A DNA stretch of 64,000 nt from Chitinophagales bacterium. GTDB lineage: Bacteria; Bacteroidota; Bacteroidia; Chitinophagales; Chitinophagaceae. The notes under the pieces were generated by a model. The model ran no database searches. It saw nothing but the letters and a program-made list of their open reading frames with translations, and was not told the origin of the DNA. The DNA is taken from the NCBI GenBank assembly GCA_017303335.1, contig JAFLBK010000004.1, forward strand, positions 372,001 to 436,000, given 5' to 3'. The position numbers were made by a program, and so were the translations under genes. Within the stretch, counting starts at the first letter, position 1. The number at the start of each line of letters is the position of its first letter. Below, one piece after another: positions 8,321 through 17,001 of this stretch.

Positions 8321-11229
8321 GGAAGCGCCTACTTTCCTTCCTCATCCTCCTGCTGTCATCCGGCTTCCTGGCAGCCCAGTATCCCTATTCAAAAAAAGTA
8401 TCCATCGAAGAAGACAATCTTACCCTTAAATCAACCGTACTGCTGAAAGACCATTCCGGTTTTCTGTGGATCGGCACCTCGGAAGGTTTGTTCAAATACA
8501 ACGCCGTAGACCCGGAACGGATACCCTTACCGGTAAAGGAACAAAAGACGCACATCGCTTCGCTTTTCGAAGACACGAAGCATGTCATCTGGATCGGCTG
8601 CCGCAATGGTACCATCCTGCGCTTCCATAACCAGGAAGCCACCGCCTTCACCCCACCGGAAGGCTCTCCCCAGGTAACGATTAACGCGATCGGTGAAGAC
8701 GCCCGGGGCAGAGTATGGTTTGCCACAGCGGGCGAAGGTTTGTATTGCTACACCGGAGAAAGACTTTACAACATCAGCAGGAAAGATGGACTGAGCGACG
8801 ACAACGTGAACTGCCTGTACATAGCTGAAGATAACCAGGTTGTTGCCGGCACCGACAGGGGAATATCCTTTATCCGTTTCGACAAGGGTAAAAAGGATAT
8901 CCGGTTCATCACCACACGGGATGGTTTGTCCGACAATATCGTCACCGTACTGAACCCGGCCCGCCAGAAAAACAGGCTGCTTGTTGGCATGCAATCGAAA
9001 GGGATATTGCTTTTTGATCTGGCAAAGGAAGCGGTGGCGGATACCAGCTATAAACAAAACTGGCGGTACGGGCAGGTGAATGATATCATCGAAAGCAAAG
9101 ACCATATTTACATCGCCACCGACGGAAAGGGAATTATCGTCTTCAACAAACAATCCGGTAACCTTCATGCCAACAACCTGCTTTCTCCCGTCGACTCGGG
9201 CCGGGTGACCGACCTGCAATACGATAATGAAGGAAATATCTGGGCCTGCTCCGAAGGTCAGCTTACCAGTTTTACCGGCGATTACCTCCGCTACTGGTAC
9301 TCGGTCCGCAACACGCAAATAACCAATGTGCATTCCATCCTCTCGGATGATGAACAAAAACTCTGGTTCACACCCGACCTTGGTTTGTTCAGCGGGAACC
9401 TGTCGGCCGACAGCAATGCATTCCTGCGCAGCTATGATATCACACCCCCCAATGACCATATCGATATCACAAGCCTCTACAAAGACCGGTTCGGCTTTTT
9501 ATGGATCGGTACCATGGGTGAAGGGTTGTTCCGGCTCAATACCATAACCGGCAAGTGGCGCCGGATCGCCGAGAACCCGATCGCCTATTATGGCAATGTG
9601 CTCAGCATCGCCGGCAAAGACAACCAGGTATGGATATCCACCCTCAACGGGGTTGCCCGCTTCGATCTGAAAGAGAATAATTACGACCTCAACGAACCGA
9701 TCGGTTTTACGAACTATTCAAAGAAAGACGGGCTGGGCAGCGACTATGTATATGCCATCCTCATCGACAAAAGGAACCGGGTATGGTTTGCCACCGATGG
9801 AGCCGGTGTAACCATGCTCGACAAAGGCGTGTTCATCAATTTCCTGGCGCATAATCTCTTTCCGTCGAAGGTCGCGTATTCGCTGGCCGAAGACAGCCGG
9901 CAGCATATCTGGATCAGTACATACAACGACGGACTTTTTGAATACGACGAAAAGAAGTTCATTCGCTACAATACCCGGAACGGGCTTGCCGACATCACGA
10001 TCACATCCATCGCCGTGGATGATTACGACAACATCATTGCCGTCAACAAAAAAGGCATCGATGTATTCAACCGGCAAAAAAATACCGTACAGCATTTCGG
10101 CGCCGAATCGGGCTTCCGCGAACAGCAGCCCAATCTCAATTCGATATCCAAAAGCCCGGATGGAAAGGTCTGGATCGGTACCAACAAAGGCATTGTATGT
10201 TTCGACCCCAATCCATCGATGAGCGGGTTCATTCCGCAGGCCGTGATCGAACAGGTACTTTTATTCAACCAGCGTATAGACACGGCCCGGCAGAAAACAT
10301 TCCGGTACGACCAGAATAATTTCAGCTTCAGGATCGCCGCCGCCTATTACAAGGCCCCGGAAAAAATCCGGTTCCAGTATTGGCTGGAAGGTTACAGCAA
10401 ACAGTGGGAGGTCACCGGTGACCGTACGATCAGTTTCGCCCAGTTGCACCCGGGCCGGTACCTGCTGAAAATCCGGGCTTCGGCCAGTGAAAACTTCGAC
10501 AGCGCCCCCATTGCCACCTATGGCTTCACCATCAACCGTTCGTTCTGGACCACCTGGTGGTTCCTGACGGCCATGTTTGTTCTCACGGTCGTACTTGTAT
10601 ACTGGATCGTGAAGCAACGTATCCGCAAAGTCCGGAAAGAAGAACAGGCACAACGAGAGCAATTCCGGTTACAGTACGATGCACTCAAGAACCAGGTAAA
10701 CCCGCATTTCCTGTTCAACAGTTTCAACGCGTTGCTCAACATCGTGGAAGAAAATCCAAAAGACGCGGCGCAGCTTATCAAACATTTATCGCGGTTCTAC
10801 CGCAAAATGACGGCGTACAACAACAAAGAGCTGATCTCCCTGGCGGAAGAATTCGAACTGCTGAACTCGTACCTGTTCATACAGAGCAAGCGGTTCGGCA
10901 GCGCCCTGCAGGTATCGGTGCATGCAGACGCGGATCTGATGCGCAACGGGCTGATACCTCCGCTGGTATTGCAGCTGCTGGCCGAAAATGCCATCAAGCA
11001 CAACAGCATCAGCAAAGAGAACCCGATCTACATCAACATCAGCACCGCCGGATCGGGCTACCTGGTGATGCGCAATAACATCCGCCCGAAACTGGATAAA
11101 GAAGAAAGTGAAGGCGTAGGCCTTCAGAACATACGAAACCGGTACAGATTATTAACCAGCAAAGAAGTGATACTGGAGAATTCGGGAACCGAATTCGTGG
11201 TATGGCTTCCCTTGCTATTTGCTCAATGA
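8317..11229 (+). CDS. Sensor histidine kinase with two-component propeller and Y_Y_Y domains (LytS-type kinase)
   Basis: 970 residues. After a signal peptide come repeated propeller blades (about residues 25-640; many copies of the type GFLWIGT or NRVWFATDGAG), then a Y_Y_Y domain (about 660-740), one membrane helix (about 741-766) and a cytoplasmic His_kinase/HATPase of the LytS class. The phospho-acceptor His-797 is in QVNPHFLFNSFN, and the N-box and G-box are seen as LLAENAIKHNS and GVGLQNIRNRYRLL. The periplasmic propeller presumably senses an external ligand. It overlaps the upstream YceI gene by 4 bp, and the response regulator starts at the second base after its stop codon. Unlike hybrid HTCS proteins, the receiver is a separate protein. 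Confidence 0.93.
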   Translation: MRKRLLSFLILLLSSGFLAAQYPYSKKVSIEEDNLTLKSTVLLKDHSGFLWIGTSEGLFKYNAVDPERIPLPVKEQKTHIASLFEDTKHVIWIGCRNGTILRFHNQEATAFTPPEGSPQVTINAIGEDARGRVWFATAGEGLYCYTGERLYNISRKDGLSDDNVNCLYIAEDNQVVAGTDRGISFIRFDKGKKDIRFITTRDGLSDNIVTVLNPARQKNRLLVGMQSKGILLFDLAKEAVADTSYKQNWRYGQVNDIIESKDHIYIATDGKGIIVFNKQSGNLHANNLLSPVDSGRVTDLQYDNEGNIWACSEGQLTSFTGDYLRYWYSVRNTQITNVHSILSDDEQKLWFTPDLGLFSGNLSADSNAFLRSYDITPPNDHIDITSLYKDRFGFLWIGTMGEGLFRLNTITGKWRRIAENPIAYYGNVLSIAGKDNQVWISTLNGVARFDLKENNYDLNEPIGFTNYSKKDGLGSDYVYAILIDKRNRVWFATDGAGVTMLDKGVFINFLAHNLFPSKVAYSLAEDSRQHIWISTYNDGLFEYDEKKFIRYNTRNGLADITITSIAVDDYDNIIAVNKKGIDVFNRQKNTVQHFGAESGFREQQPNLNSISKSPDGKVWIGTNKGIVCFDPNPSMSGFIPQAVIEQVLLFNQRIDTARQKTFRYDQNNFSFRIAAAYYKAPEKIRFQYWLEGYSKQWEVTGDRTISFAQLHPGRYLLKIRASASENFDSAPIATYGFTINRSFWTTWWFLTAMFVLTVVLVYWIVKQRIRKVRKEEQAQREQFRLQYDALKNQVNPHFLFNSFNALLNIVEENPKDAAQLIKHLSRFYRKMTAYNNKELISLAEEFELLNSYLFIQSKRFGSALQVSVHADADLMRNGLIPPLVLQLLAENAIKHNSISKENPIYINISTAGSGYLVMRNNIRPKLDKEESEGVGLQNIRNRYRLLTSKEVILENSGTEFVVWLPLLFAQ

Positions 11230-11230
11230 T

Positions 11231-11989
11231 ATGCGAATACTCATCCTTGAAGACGAAGAACAGGCGCTCGACCGTCTCCGCAAGATCATCGGCCGGGTGA
11301 TCCCGAATCATGAAATCGTGGGCACATCCTCCCGTGTGGAATCCACCATCCACTGGCTCGAAACCAACCCCATGCCCGACCTGGTGTTCATGGATATCCA
11401 GCTGGCCGACGGGAACAGTTTTCAATTGTTCCATAAGGTCAATATCACCTGCCCGGTCATCTTCACCACCGCCTATGAGCACTATGCCCTGCAGGCCTTT
11501 AAAGTGAACAGCGTCGACTACCTGCTCAAACCGATCGATGAGGAAGATGTACAGAAAGCGATCGACAAACTAACCCTGCTGCAGCAATCGGGCGGCTTCA
11601 CGGTAGATTATGCACGCATCCTGCAAACCATCCAGCAAACGCCCAAAAATTATAAAGACCGCTTTGTGATCAAACTCGGCGATACCATCAAATCGATCCG
11701 GGTACAGGACATCGCTTATTTCTATACCGAGAACAAAAGCAACTTCCTCTGCACCAACGACGGGAGACGCTTCCCCATCGATTTCAACCTGGATCAACTG
11801 GACCAGATGCTGAATCCGAAAAATTTCTTCCGCATCAACCGGCAATTCATCATCGGCCACCACGCCATTGAAGAAATGAAAGCGCACACCCGCTCGAGGG
11901 TACAGGTGCGCCTCAATCCTCCTACCCGCCTGGATACCATCGTGGCCATCGACCGGGCCCACGATTTCCGCGACTGGCTGGCCGAGTAA
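11231..11989 (+). CDS. LytTR-family DNA-binding response regulator
   Basis: 252 residues from the ATG at 11231; a TTG 12 bp upstream overlaps the kinase and is less likely. The receiver domain (1-120) has the acidic pocket LEDEEQ, phospho-acceptor Asp-55 in FMDIQLADG, and KPIDEEDV with the conserved Lys. A linker leads to a C-terminal LytTR domain (about 145-245: KLGDTIKSIRVQDIAYFYTENK, then FFRINRQFIIGHHAI). It is the cognate partner of the kinase encoded directly upstream. LytTR proteins bind pairs of 9-bp direct repeats about one or two helical turns apart; such pairs occur at 12009-12038 and 13801-13830, so the downstream cytochrome cluster is the obvious target (inference). Confidence 0.93.
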   Translation: MRILILEDEEQALDRLRKIIGRVIPNHEIVGTSSRVESTIHWLETNPMPDLVFMDIQLADGNSFQLFHKVNITCPVIFTTAYEHYALQAFKVNSVDYLLKPIDEEDVQKAIDKLTLLQQSGGFTVDYARILQTIQQTPKNYKDRFVIKLGDTIKSIRVQDIAYFYTENKSNFLCTNDGRRFPIDFNLDQLDQMLNPKNFFRINRQFIIGHHAIEEMKAHTRSRVQVRLNPPTRLDTIVAIDRAHDFRDWLAE

Positions 11990-12004
11990 TCCACATTTCC
12001 ACCG

Positions 12005-12046
12005 CTGCAGATTCAGCCTGTCTTCCTGCAGGTTCAGCATGTCTTT
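12005..12046 (+). promoter_or_regulatory. 21-bp direct repeat, putative LytTR binding site
   Basis: Two adjacent 21-bp units (12005-12025 and 12026-12046) agree at all but a few positions. Their cores AGATTCAGC (12009) and AGGTTCAGC (12030) are separated by 12 bp. The GTTCAG core fits the published LytTR half-site pattern GTTN[AG][TG] and the spacing fits the 12-13 bp seen for that family. The site is 16 bp past the LytTR gene and ~108 bp before the next start codon. Confidence 0.6.
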
Positions 12047-12153
12047 ACCTGAATTTTACATGCATTGGTCCGTTTTTCGAATAACCGGGAGCCAGCAAAA
12101 CATCCTGGTACAATGCGATTTACATTCATTCACGCTCACCAATCCAATTCTGT

Positions 12154-13728
12154 ATGAAAAGACATTTTTCCTTTCTGCTTCTGGGTTCGTTTATCGCCCT
12201 GATCACGTTGTTCCAGTTTGCCTGCAAGCATGAGATACCGGTGCCTTCCTGCGCTGCCATCGGCTTCGCCGTAACGGCCACGCAAACACCGGCAACACTG
12301 AACCAGCCCAATGGTACCATCACAGCCACGGCAACCGGTGGCTCCGGCTTTCAGTATAGTCTCAATGGCGGACCCTTCCAGGATACCGGTTTCTTTTCGG
12401 GCCTGGAAGCGTTCCGGACCTACAATGTGGTAGGCCGGAACTCGGCGGGCTGTACCGATACCGTTGTGATCCAGGTTGAATCATACAATCCCTGCCAGGG
12501 TGTTACCGTCACCGTGAACCTGTCGAAGACCGACGCGTCTCCCAATCAATCGAATGGTTCCATCACCGCCACTGCTACCGGCGGAACCGGCTTTACCTAT
12601 AGCCTCAACGGAGGCCCTTTCCAAAGCAGCGGGCTGTTCAGCAACCTCGCCGCCGGCACGTATACGGTGGCAGCGAAAAGCGCTGCCGGTTGTATCGGCA
12701 CAGCACAGATAACCATTGGTACGAATAATCCTTGTGCCGGTGTAACCGTAGTGGTTACCACCACAACGGTACAACCAACCGCCGGACAAAGCAACGGTTC
12801 TATAACAGCTACCGCTACCGGCGGAACAGGATTTACCTACAGCATCAACAACGGCGCCTTCCAGGCCAGCGGCACATTCAGCAACCTGGCGGCAGGCAAT
12901 TATACCATCACGGCCAAGAATTCCAACGGCTGTACGGGTGTTACCACCGTTGCGCTCGGATCCACCAACCCCTGCACCGGTGTTACGGTAACAGTAACCG
13001 CCACCACGGTCAATCCAACAACCGGGCAAAGCAATGGATCGATCACAGCTACCGCCACCGGTGGAACAGGATTCACCTACAGCCTTAACAACGGCGCCTT
13101 CCAGGCCAGCGGTACGTTCAATAACCTGGCGGCAGGTACGTACACCGTTACCGCCAAAAACGCAAATGGCTGCCTGGGAACCACCCAGGTAACGCTTACC
13201 GCCACCAATCCCTGTAACAGTGTCAATATTGTGATCAGCACCAGCGTGGTGAATACCACACCCTGTGTAACACCGGCGAATAACGGCAGCATTACCGTTA
13301 CCGCCAGCGGATCAACCGGGTTCACCTATAACATCAATGGCGGCGCTTACCAGGCAAGCAATGTATTCGCCAACCTGAACGCGGCCAATTACATCATCGG
13401 TGTGAAGGATGCCAATGGCTGTACGAAGACCCAAACAACCACGGTGAGTGTGATACCAAGCGGTCCGTTGTTCGCCCAGGTGCGCAACCTGATCTCGACG
13501 CGTTGCAATGGCAGCGGATGCCATATCGGTAACGGCAACAATGCCGCCGGGTATAATTTCGACTCGGATTGCAGTATAGTTTCGAAGTGGGCAGATATAA
13601 ACCACACGAGTGTTTTATTTACCAATGGGTGGAAAAAAATGCCCAAAAGTCCGCAGGCTCTTTTTACAACAGCTGAAAAAACAATATTCACCAATTGGGT
13701 CAATGCCGGGCACCGGTATTCTGACTAA
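12154..13728 (+). CDS. SprB-repeat lipoprotein with C-terminal CX4CH heme domain
   Basis: 524 residues. Lipoprotein signal with lipobox QFAC. Five tandem ~80-residue SprB-type repeats follow (about residues 30-440), each with SNGSITATATGGTGFTYS, a LAAGTYT turn and a closing NGC/AGC cysteine. The last ~85 residues are a small c-type cytochrome-like domain: CNGSGCH (four residues between the cysteines, not the usual two), a later KKMPKS that could give the distal Met ligand, and a closing TNWVNAG helix. SprB repeats are usually found in cell-surface adhesins, so this looks like a surface-displayed or outer-membrane-tethered heme protein. Heme attachment through CX4CH is known from tetraheme cytochrome c3 but is unproven here. 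First gene of the cytochrome cluster. Confidence 0.82.
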   Translation: MKRHFSFLLLGSFIALITLFQFACKHEIPVPSCAAIGFAVTATQTPATLNQPNGTITATATGGSGFQYSLNGGPFQDTGFFSGLEAFRTYNVVGRNSAGCTDTVVIQVESYNPCQGVTVTVNLSKTDASPNQSNGSITATATGGTGFTYSLNGGPFQSSGLFSNLAAGTYTVAAKSAAGCIGTAQITIGTNNPCAGVTVVVTTTTVQPTAGQSNGSITATATGGTGFTYSINNGAFQASGTFSNLAAGNYTITAKNSNGCTGVTTVALGSTNPCTGVTVTVTATTVNPTTGQSNGSITATATGGTGFTYSLNNGAFQASGTFNNLAAGTYTVTAKNANGCLGTTQVTLTATNPCNSVNIVISTSVVNTTPCVTPANNGSITVTASGSTGFTYNINGGAYQASNVFANLNAANYIIGVKDANGCTKTQTTTVSVIPSGPLFAQVRNLISTRCNGSGCHIGNGNNAAGYNFDSDCSIVSKWADINHTSVLFTNGWKKMPKSPQALFTTAEKTIFTNWVNAGHRYSD

Positions 13729-13800
13729 GATAGTTTCATAACTAAGCAGAAGAGTGTATCAGGACATGACATGCTGGCCTGGTTTGCGTAAAGTAAATTC

Positions 13801-13830
13801 AGGCTCAGCATGCTCATCTGCAGGTTCGGC
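13801..13830 (+). promoter_or_regulatory. Second paired direct repeat, putative LytTR binding site
   Basis: AGGCTCAGC (13801-13809) and AGGTTCGGC (13822-13830) are direct repeats with a 21-bp period, the same geometry and nearly the same bases as the pair at 12009-12038. The site is 65 bp upstream of the ATG at 13896, within a 167-bp intergenic region, and suggests a second regulated promoter for the genes from 13896 to 16994. Confidence 0.55.
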
Positions 13831-13895
13831 CGGGTCGGGAAGAACAATGAACAGGATGGTTTTATTTTTAGTATCAACCGCTAAACGCATTGCAT

Positions 13896-14321
13896 ATGTC
13901 ACAACGCAGAAGAAAAACGTGGACCTGGATAATGGTCACTGTACTGGCGCTGGTCATCACAGCCGGTTATGCCGCATACCGCATGTACAACAAACCCCAC
14001 CGGGATGTGCAGCACATCAAACCCATTCCGGTAGCGGCCATGAAACTGGTTTCGGATTACGAAGCCAACGAAGCCCGGGCAAACAATGAGTACCTCGACA
14101 AGGTGCTGGAAGTATCCGGGCAGTTGATCGAAACAACCAAAAATCAGCAAGGCGAAACCATCCTGGTCCTGGATGGCACCGGCATGGGTACGGTACGATG
14201 TACCCTGGAAGCAAGTGTTCAGCATGATTTAAAAACCAAAAGTCCCGTAACCATCCGGGGAATCTGTACCGGGTACTTAACCGATGTGATCCTTGTCAGG
14301 TGCATAATCCCGGATAAATAA
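13896..14321 (+). CDS. Membrane-anchored OB-fold (tRNA_anti-like) protein
   Basis: 141 residues from the ATG at 13896. A short basic N-terminus (SQRRRKTW) and one membrane helix (TWIMVTVLALVITAGYAAY) are followed by a domain that resembles the tRNA_anti-like OB-fold family: VSDYEANEARANNEYLDKVL, VSGQLIETTKN, VRCTLE and VTIRGICTGYL. Despite the family name, such proteins are secreted or anchored in Bacteroidota and have no proven tRNA role. Its placement between heme proteins suggests an envelope accessory role, which is inference. It has its own upstream LytTR-like repeat. Confidence 0.75.
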   Translation: MSQRRRKTWTWIMVTVLALVITAGYAAYRMYNKPHRDVQHIKPIPVAAMKLVSDYEANEARANNEYLDKVLEVSGQLIETTKNQQGETILVLDGTGMGTVRCTLEASVQHDLKTKSPVTIRGICTGYLTDVILVRCIIPDK

Positions 14322-14366
14322 ATGCAATACGAATTGAAGAACCATTTCTAATAAACATCATAAGCT

Positions 14367-15089
14367 ATGCAGATAACGGAAAAAATACAACAGTATAAAC
14401 CCGGTTTGCTGGAAGCCATCGGGTTAATTCTCTTCCTGCTGATCATCGCTTCCTGCAAACACGATATCCCGATCCGGGTGATCGAACCACCCGTCGATGG
14501 CGGGGAACAGACCTGCAGCGCCGATACGGTGTATTTCCAGAACAAGGTATTGCCCTTGCTCAATTCCAGTTGCGCCATGAGCGGATGCCATGACGACATC
14601 ACGCACAAGGATGGCGTAAACCTCAGCACTTATGGCAATATCATGGCTACGGGCGGTGTACGTCCGGGCAACCCCACCAACAGCAAACTGTACAAAGTGC
14701 TGAATGAAACAGGCGGCGACCGGATGCCACCTCCTCCTGCCGCTCCGTTCACCCAGGCACAAAAAGACATCATTTATAAATGGATACTGCAGGGCGCCAA
14801 AAACAACGCCTGCAATGACTGCGACACAACCGTCTTTACGTATGCTGCGGCCATAGCGCCCCTGGTCAGCAACTATTGCAAGGGCTGCCACAATCCCGCT
14901 TCACTGGGTGGCGGCATCGACCTGAGTACCTATGCAGGCGTAAAGGCCATCGCACAAAACGGGAAACTCATGGGAAGCATCCGGCACCAGGCAGGCTTCA
15001 TCGCCATGCCACAGGGTGGTACTAAACTTTCGGAATGCAAGATCACCCAGTTTCAGAAATGGGTAGACGCGGGCGCCCCGAATAATTAA
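14367..15089 (+). CDS. Lipoprotein with two c-type heme motifs (CX4CH and CX2CH)
   Basis: 240 residues. Lipobox IIASC after a hydrophobic segment. Two related cytochrome-like halves: the first has CAMSGCH (CX4CH), GVNLSTYGNIM and DRMPPPP; the second has CKGCH (a normal CX2CH), GIDLSTYAGVKA and AMPQGG. Each half ends in a helix of the KWILQGA/KWVDAGA type. The DLSTYAGV and MP elements are shared with the protein encoded at 15114, so these are tandem members of one family (planctomycete-cytochrome-like or cytochrome c-like domain). It probably carries two hemes and sits at a membrane surface. It lies 45 bp downstream of the OB-fold gene and 24 bp upstream of the next heme lipoprotein. Confidence 0.82.
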   Translation: MQITEKIQQYKPGLLEAIGLILFLLIIASCKHDIPIRVIEPPVDGGEQTCSADTVYFQNKVLPLLNSSCAMSGCHDDITHKDGVNLSTYGNIMATGGVRPGNPTNSKLYKVLNETGGDRMPPPPAAPFTQAQKDIIYKWILQGAKNNACNDCDTTVFTYAAAIAPLVSNYCKGCHNPASLGGGIDLSTYAGVKAIAQNGKLMGSIRHQAGFIAMPQGGTKLSECKITQFQKWVDAGAPNN

Positions 15090-15113
15090 ATCGATCAACA
15101 GCAAAACAATAAC

Positions 15114-15485
15114 ATGAAAACCATTTTCGCAATCCTCATCAGTACAGCACTTATAGCCGCGGCTTCGGGCTGCTATTACGACAAAGCAGCCCTGCTATAT
15201 CCCGACAGTGTTACCTGCGATACCACAAACGCCGCCACCTTTTCAAAAGAAATACTACCACTCATGAACACACACTGCAATGGCAGCGGTTGCCACAATA
15301 CAGCCTCCGCCTCGGCCGGCGTAATACTCGATACCTATGCCGGGGTAAAGACACAGGCGCAGAACGGGCGGCTGATGGGCTCCACCGGGGCCAATGGCAG
15401 CATGCCCAAAGGCGCCACTAAATTATCCAGCTGCACACTGTCGACCCTTCAGCGCTGGATCGATTCAGGAACCCCCAACAACTAA
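15114..15485 (+). CDS. Small monoheme (CX4CH) lipoprotein
   Basis: 123 residues. Signal with lipobox AASGC, then one heme-type domain: EILPLMNTHCNGSGCH (CX4CH), GVILDTYAGVKTQAQNGRLMGS, GSMPKGATKLS and a final LQRWIDSGTPNN. It is nearly the same module as the second half of the protein encoded at 14367 but with the wider cysteine spacing. The conserved Met in the SMPKG motif is the likely sixth heme ligand (inference). It lies 10 bp before the second YceI gene. Confidence 0.82.
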   Translation: MKTIFAILISTALIAAASGCYYDKAALLYPDSVTCDTTNAATFSKEILPLMNTHCNGSGCHNTASASAGVILDTYAGVKTQAQNGRLMGSTGANGSMPKGATKLSSCTLSTLQRWIDSGTPNN

Positions 15486-15495
15486 ACATACAACT

Positions 15496-16050
15496 ATGAA
15501 AAAACAACTCGCAGGCCTGCTGGTTCTGTTCCTGGCCCTGAACGCCCCCGCACAGAACATACTGTTAACCAAGAACGGTAAGATCTCCTTTTACTCCCGG
15601 GCCAAATCGCCGGAGAAGGTTGAAGCCGACAACAATGAAGTATCCAGTGTATTCAATACCGAAACAGGCGATATTGTTTTTGCCGTACTGATGAAGAGCT
15701 TTCATTTTGAACGGGCGCTCATGGAAGAACACTTTCATGAGAATTATGTAGAAAGCAATAAATACCCGAAGTCGACTTTCAAAGGAAAGATCATCAATAT
15801 GTCGTCGGTGAACCTCTCCAAAGACGGTGTTTACCCGGTTACGGTGGAAGGCGAATTCACCCTGCATGGAGTTACCCGGAAGGTTTCGTACACCGGTTCC
15901 CTCAGTGTTAAGGCCGGGAAGATAAATGCCACATCCAAATTCTCCATCAAACTAAAAGATTACAACGTAACGATTCCTTCGCTGGTGGCCGATAAGATAT
16001 CCGAAGACATTGATATCAGCGTCGACTGCCGGTACGAACCCAAGAGTTAA
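15496..16050 (+). CDS. YceI-family periplasmic protein (second copy)
   Basis: 184 residues from the ATG at 15496; an upstream in-frame start overlapping the previous gene is not supported, because this ATG opens a clean signal peptide (MKKQLAGLLVLFLALNAPAQ). YceI hallmarks: KISFYSRAKSPEKVEADNN, VFAVLMKSFHFERALMEEHFHENYVESNKYPKSTFKG written here in pieces as MKSFHFERAL, EEHFHENYVESNKY and STFKG, then EFTLHGVTRKV. Expected to be a lipocalin-like carrier of an amphiphile, perhaps a quinone. Its place directly after two heme lipoproteins and before a beta-barrel makes an electron-transfer role attractive. Confidence 0.88.
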   Translation: MKKQLAGLLVLFLALNAPAQNILLTKNGKISFYSRAKSPEKVEADNNEVSSVFNTETGDIVFAVLMKSFHFERALMEEHFHENYVESNKYPKSTFKGKIINMSSVNLSKDGVYPVTVEGEFTLHGVTRKVSYTGSLSVKAGKINATSKFSIKLKDYNVTIPSLVADKISEDIDISVDCRYEPKS

Positions 16051-16067
16051 TCCTAAAAATCTTGAAC

Positions 16068-16994
16068 ATGAAAAAGACGTTCCTGGTAACCGTATTGTCC
16101 TTTTGCCTGCTGCCGCATTTGTTTGCGCAAGACGACCTGATGAAGATGCTGGAAGAAGAAAGTAAAAAACAAAAGAAAAAAGAATTTGCCACTGCCACCT
16201 TCAAGACCACCCGGCTCATCAATGGTCAATCGATCGAGAACGTGGCCGCCGGCGTACTGGATGTGAAGATATCGCACCGTTTCGGCATGGTGAACCGGGG
16301 CGCTTACGAGTTCTTCGGGCTCGACCAAGCCACCATGCGCATGGGACTCGATTACGGGATCTCCAACCGGTTGATGGTAGGCATTGGGCGGAGTACGTAT
16401 CAAAAGCAATACGACGCCTACTACAAGTTCAAATTATTACGTCAATCGAGTGGTGGCCGGGGCTCCTCCCCGATCTCGATCAGCGCCACCTCGAGCATCA
16501 TGCTGCAAACATTGAAGTGGGAAGATCCGAAACGCCAGAATTACTATACATCCAGGATTTCGTTCGCCCATCAACTCATCATTGCCCGGAAATTCAGCGA
16601 AGCCGTGTCGCTGCAACTCATGCCCTCCTATGTACATTATAACCTTGTGCAGAACGCGACCGATCCCAACGACATCTTTGCGCTGGGCGCAGGCGGACGG
16701 ATCAAACTATCAAAAAGGCTGAGTTTTAATGTGGAGTATTACCATGAGCTGCCCATTTCCTTTGTAGCGGGACAGGATTACCGCTTGCCGGGAACCAGGA
16801 ACTCCCTGGCGGTAGGATTTGATATAGAAACCGGCGGGCACGTATTCCAGTTGCATTTCACCAATTCAACCGGTATGACGGAAAAGACATTCATCACCGA
16901 AACAACCGGCGATTTCTTTAAAGGAGATATTCACTTCGGGTTCAACCTGTCGCGGGTGTTTACCATTAAGAACAAACACTTCCGGAAAAAATAA
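16068..16994 (+). CDS. DUF5777-type outer-membrane beta-barrel protein
   Basis: 308 residues from the ATG at 16068. Signal peptide ending in FAQ|DD, a short acidic/basic stretch (LMKMLEEESKKQKKKE), then alternating aromatic beta-strands typical of a small outer-membrane barrel: TTRLINGQSIEN, KISHRFGMVNRG, MGLDYGISNRLMVGIGRS, and a C-terminal strand ending near FNLSRVFTI. This matches the DUF5777 barrel family, which I associate with YceI and cytochrome genes in Bacteroidota. It could form the outer-membrane part of a conduit or secretion path for the heme lipoproteins (inference). Its stop is 7 bp from the convergent sdhB stop, with no room for a terminator. Confidence 0.8.
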   Translation: MKKTFLVTVLSFCLLPHLFAQDDLMKMLEEESKKQKKKEFATATFKTTRLINGQSIENVAAGVLDVKISHRFGMVNRGAYEFFGLDQATMRMGLDYGISNRLMVGIGRSTYQKQYDAYYKFKLLRQSSGGRGSSPISISATSSIMLQTLKWEDPKRQNYYTSRISFAHQLIIARKFSEAVSLQLMPSYVHYNLVQNATDPNDIFALGAGGRIKLSKRLSFNVEYYHELPISFVAGQDYRLPGTRNSLAVGFDIETGGHVFQLHFTNSTGMTEKTFITETTGDFFKGDIHFGFNLSRVFTIKNKHFRKK

Positions 16995-17001
16995 CGGCGC
17001 T

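Noticed and set aside
11219..11230. TTG start for the response regulator
   Set aside because: The ATG at 11231 gives the normal receiver N-terminus directly after the kinase stop.
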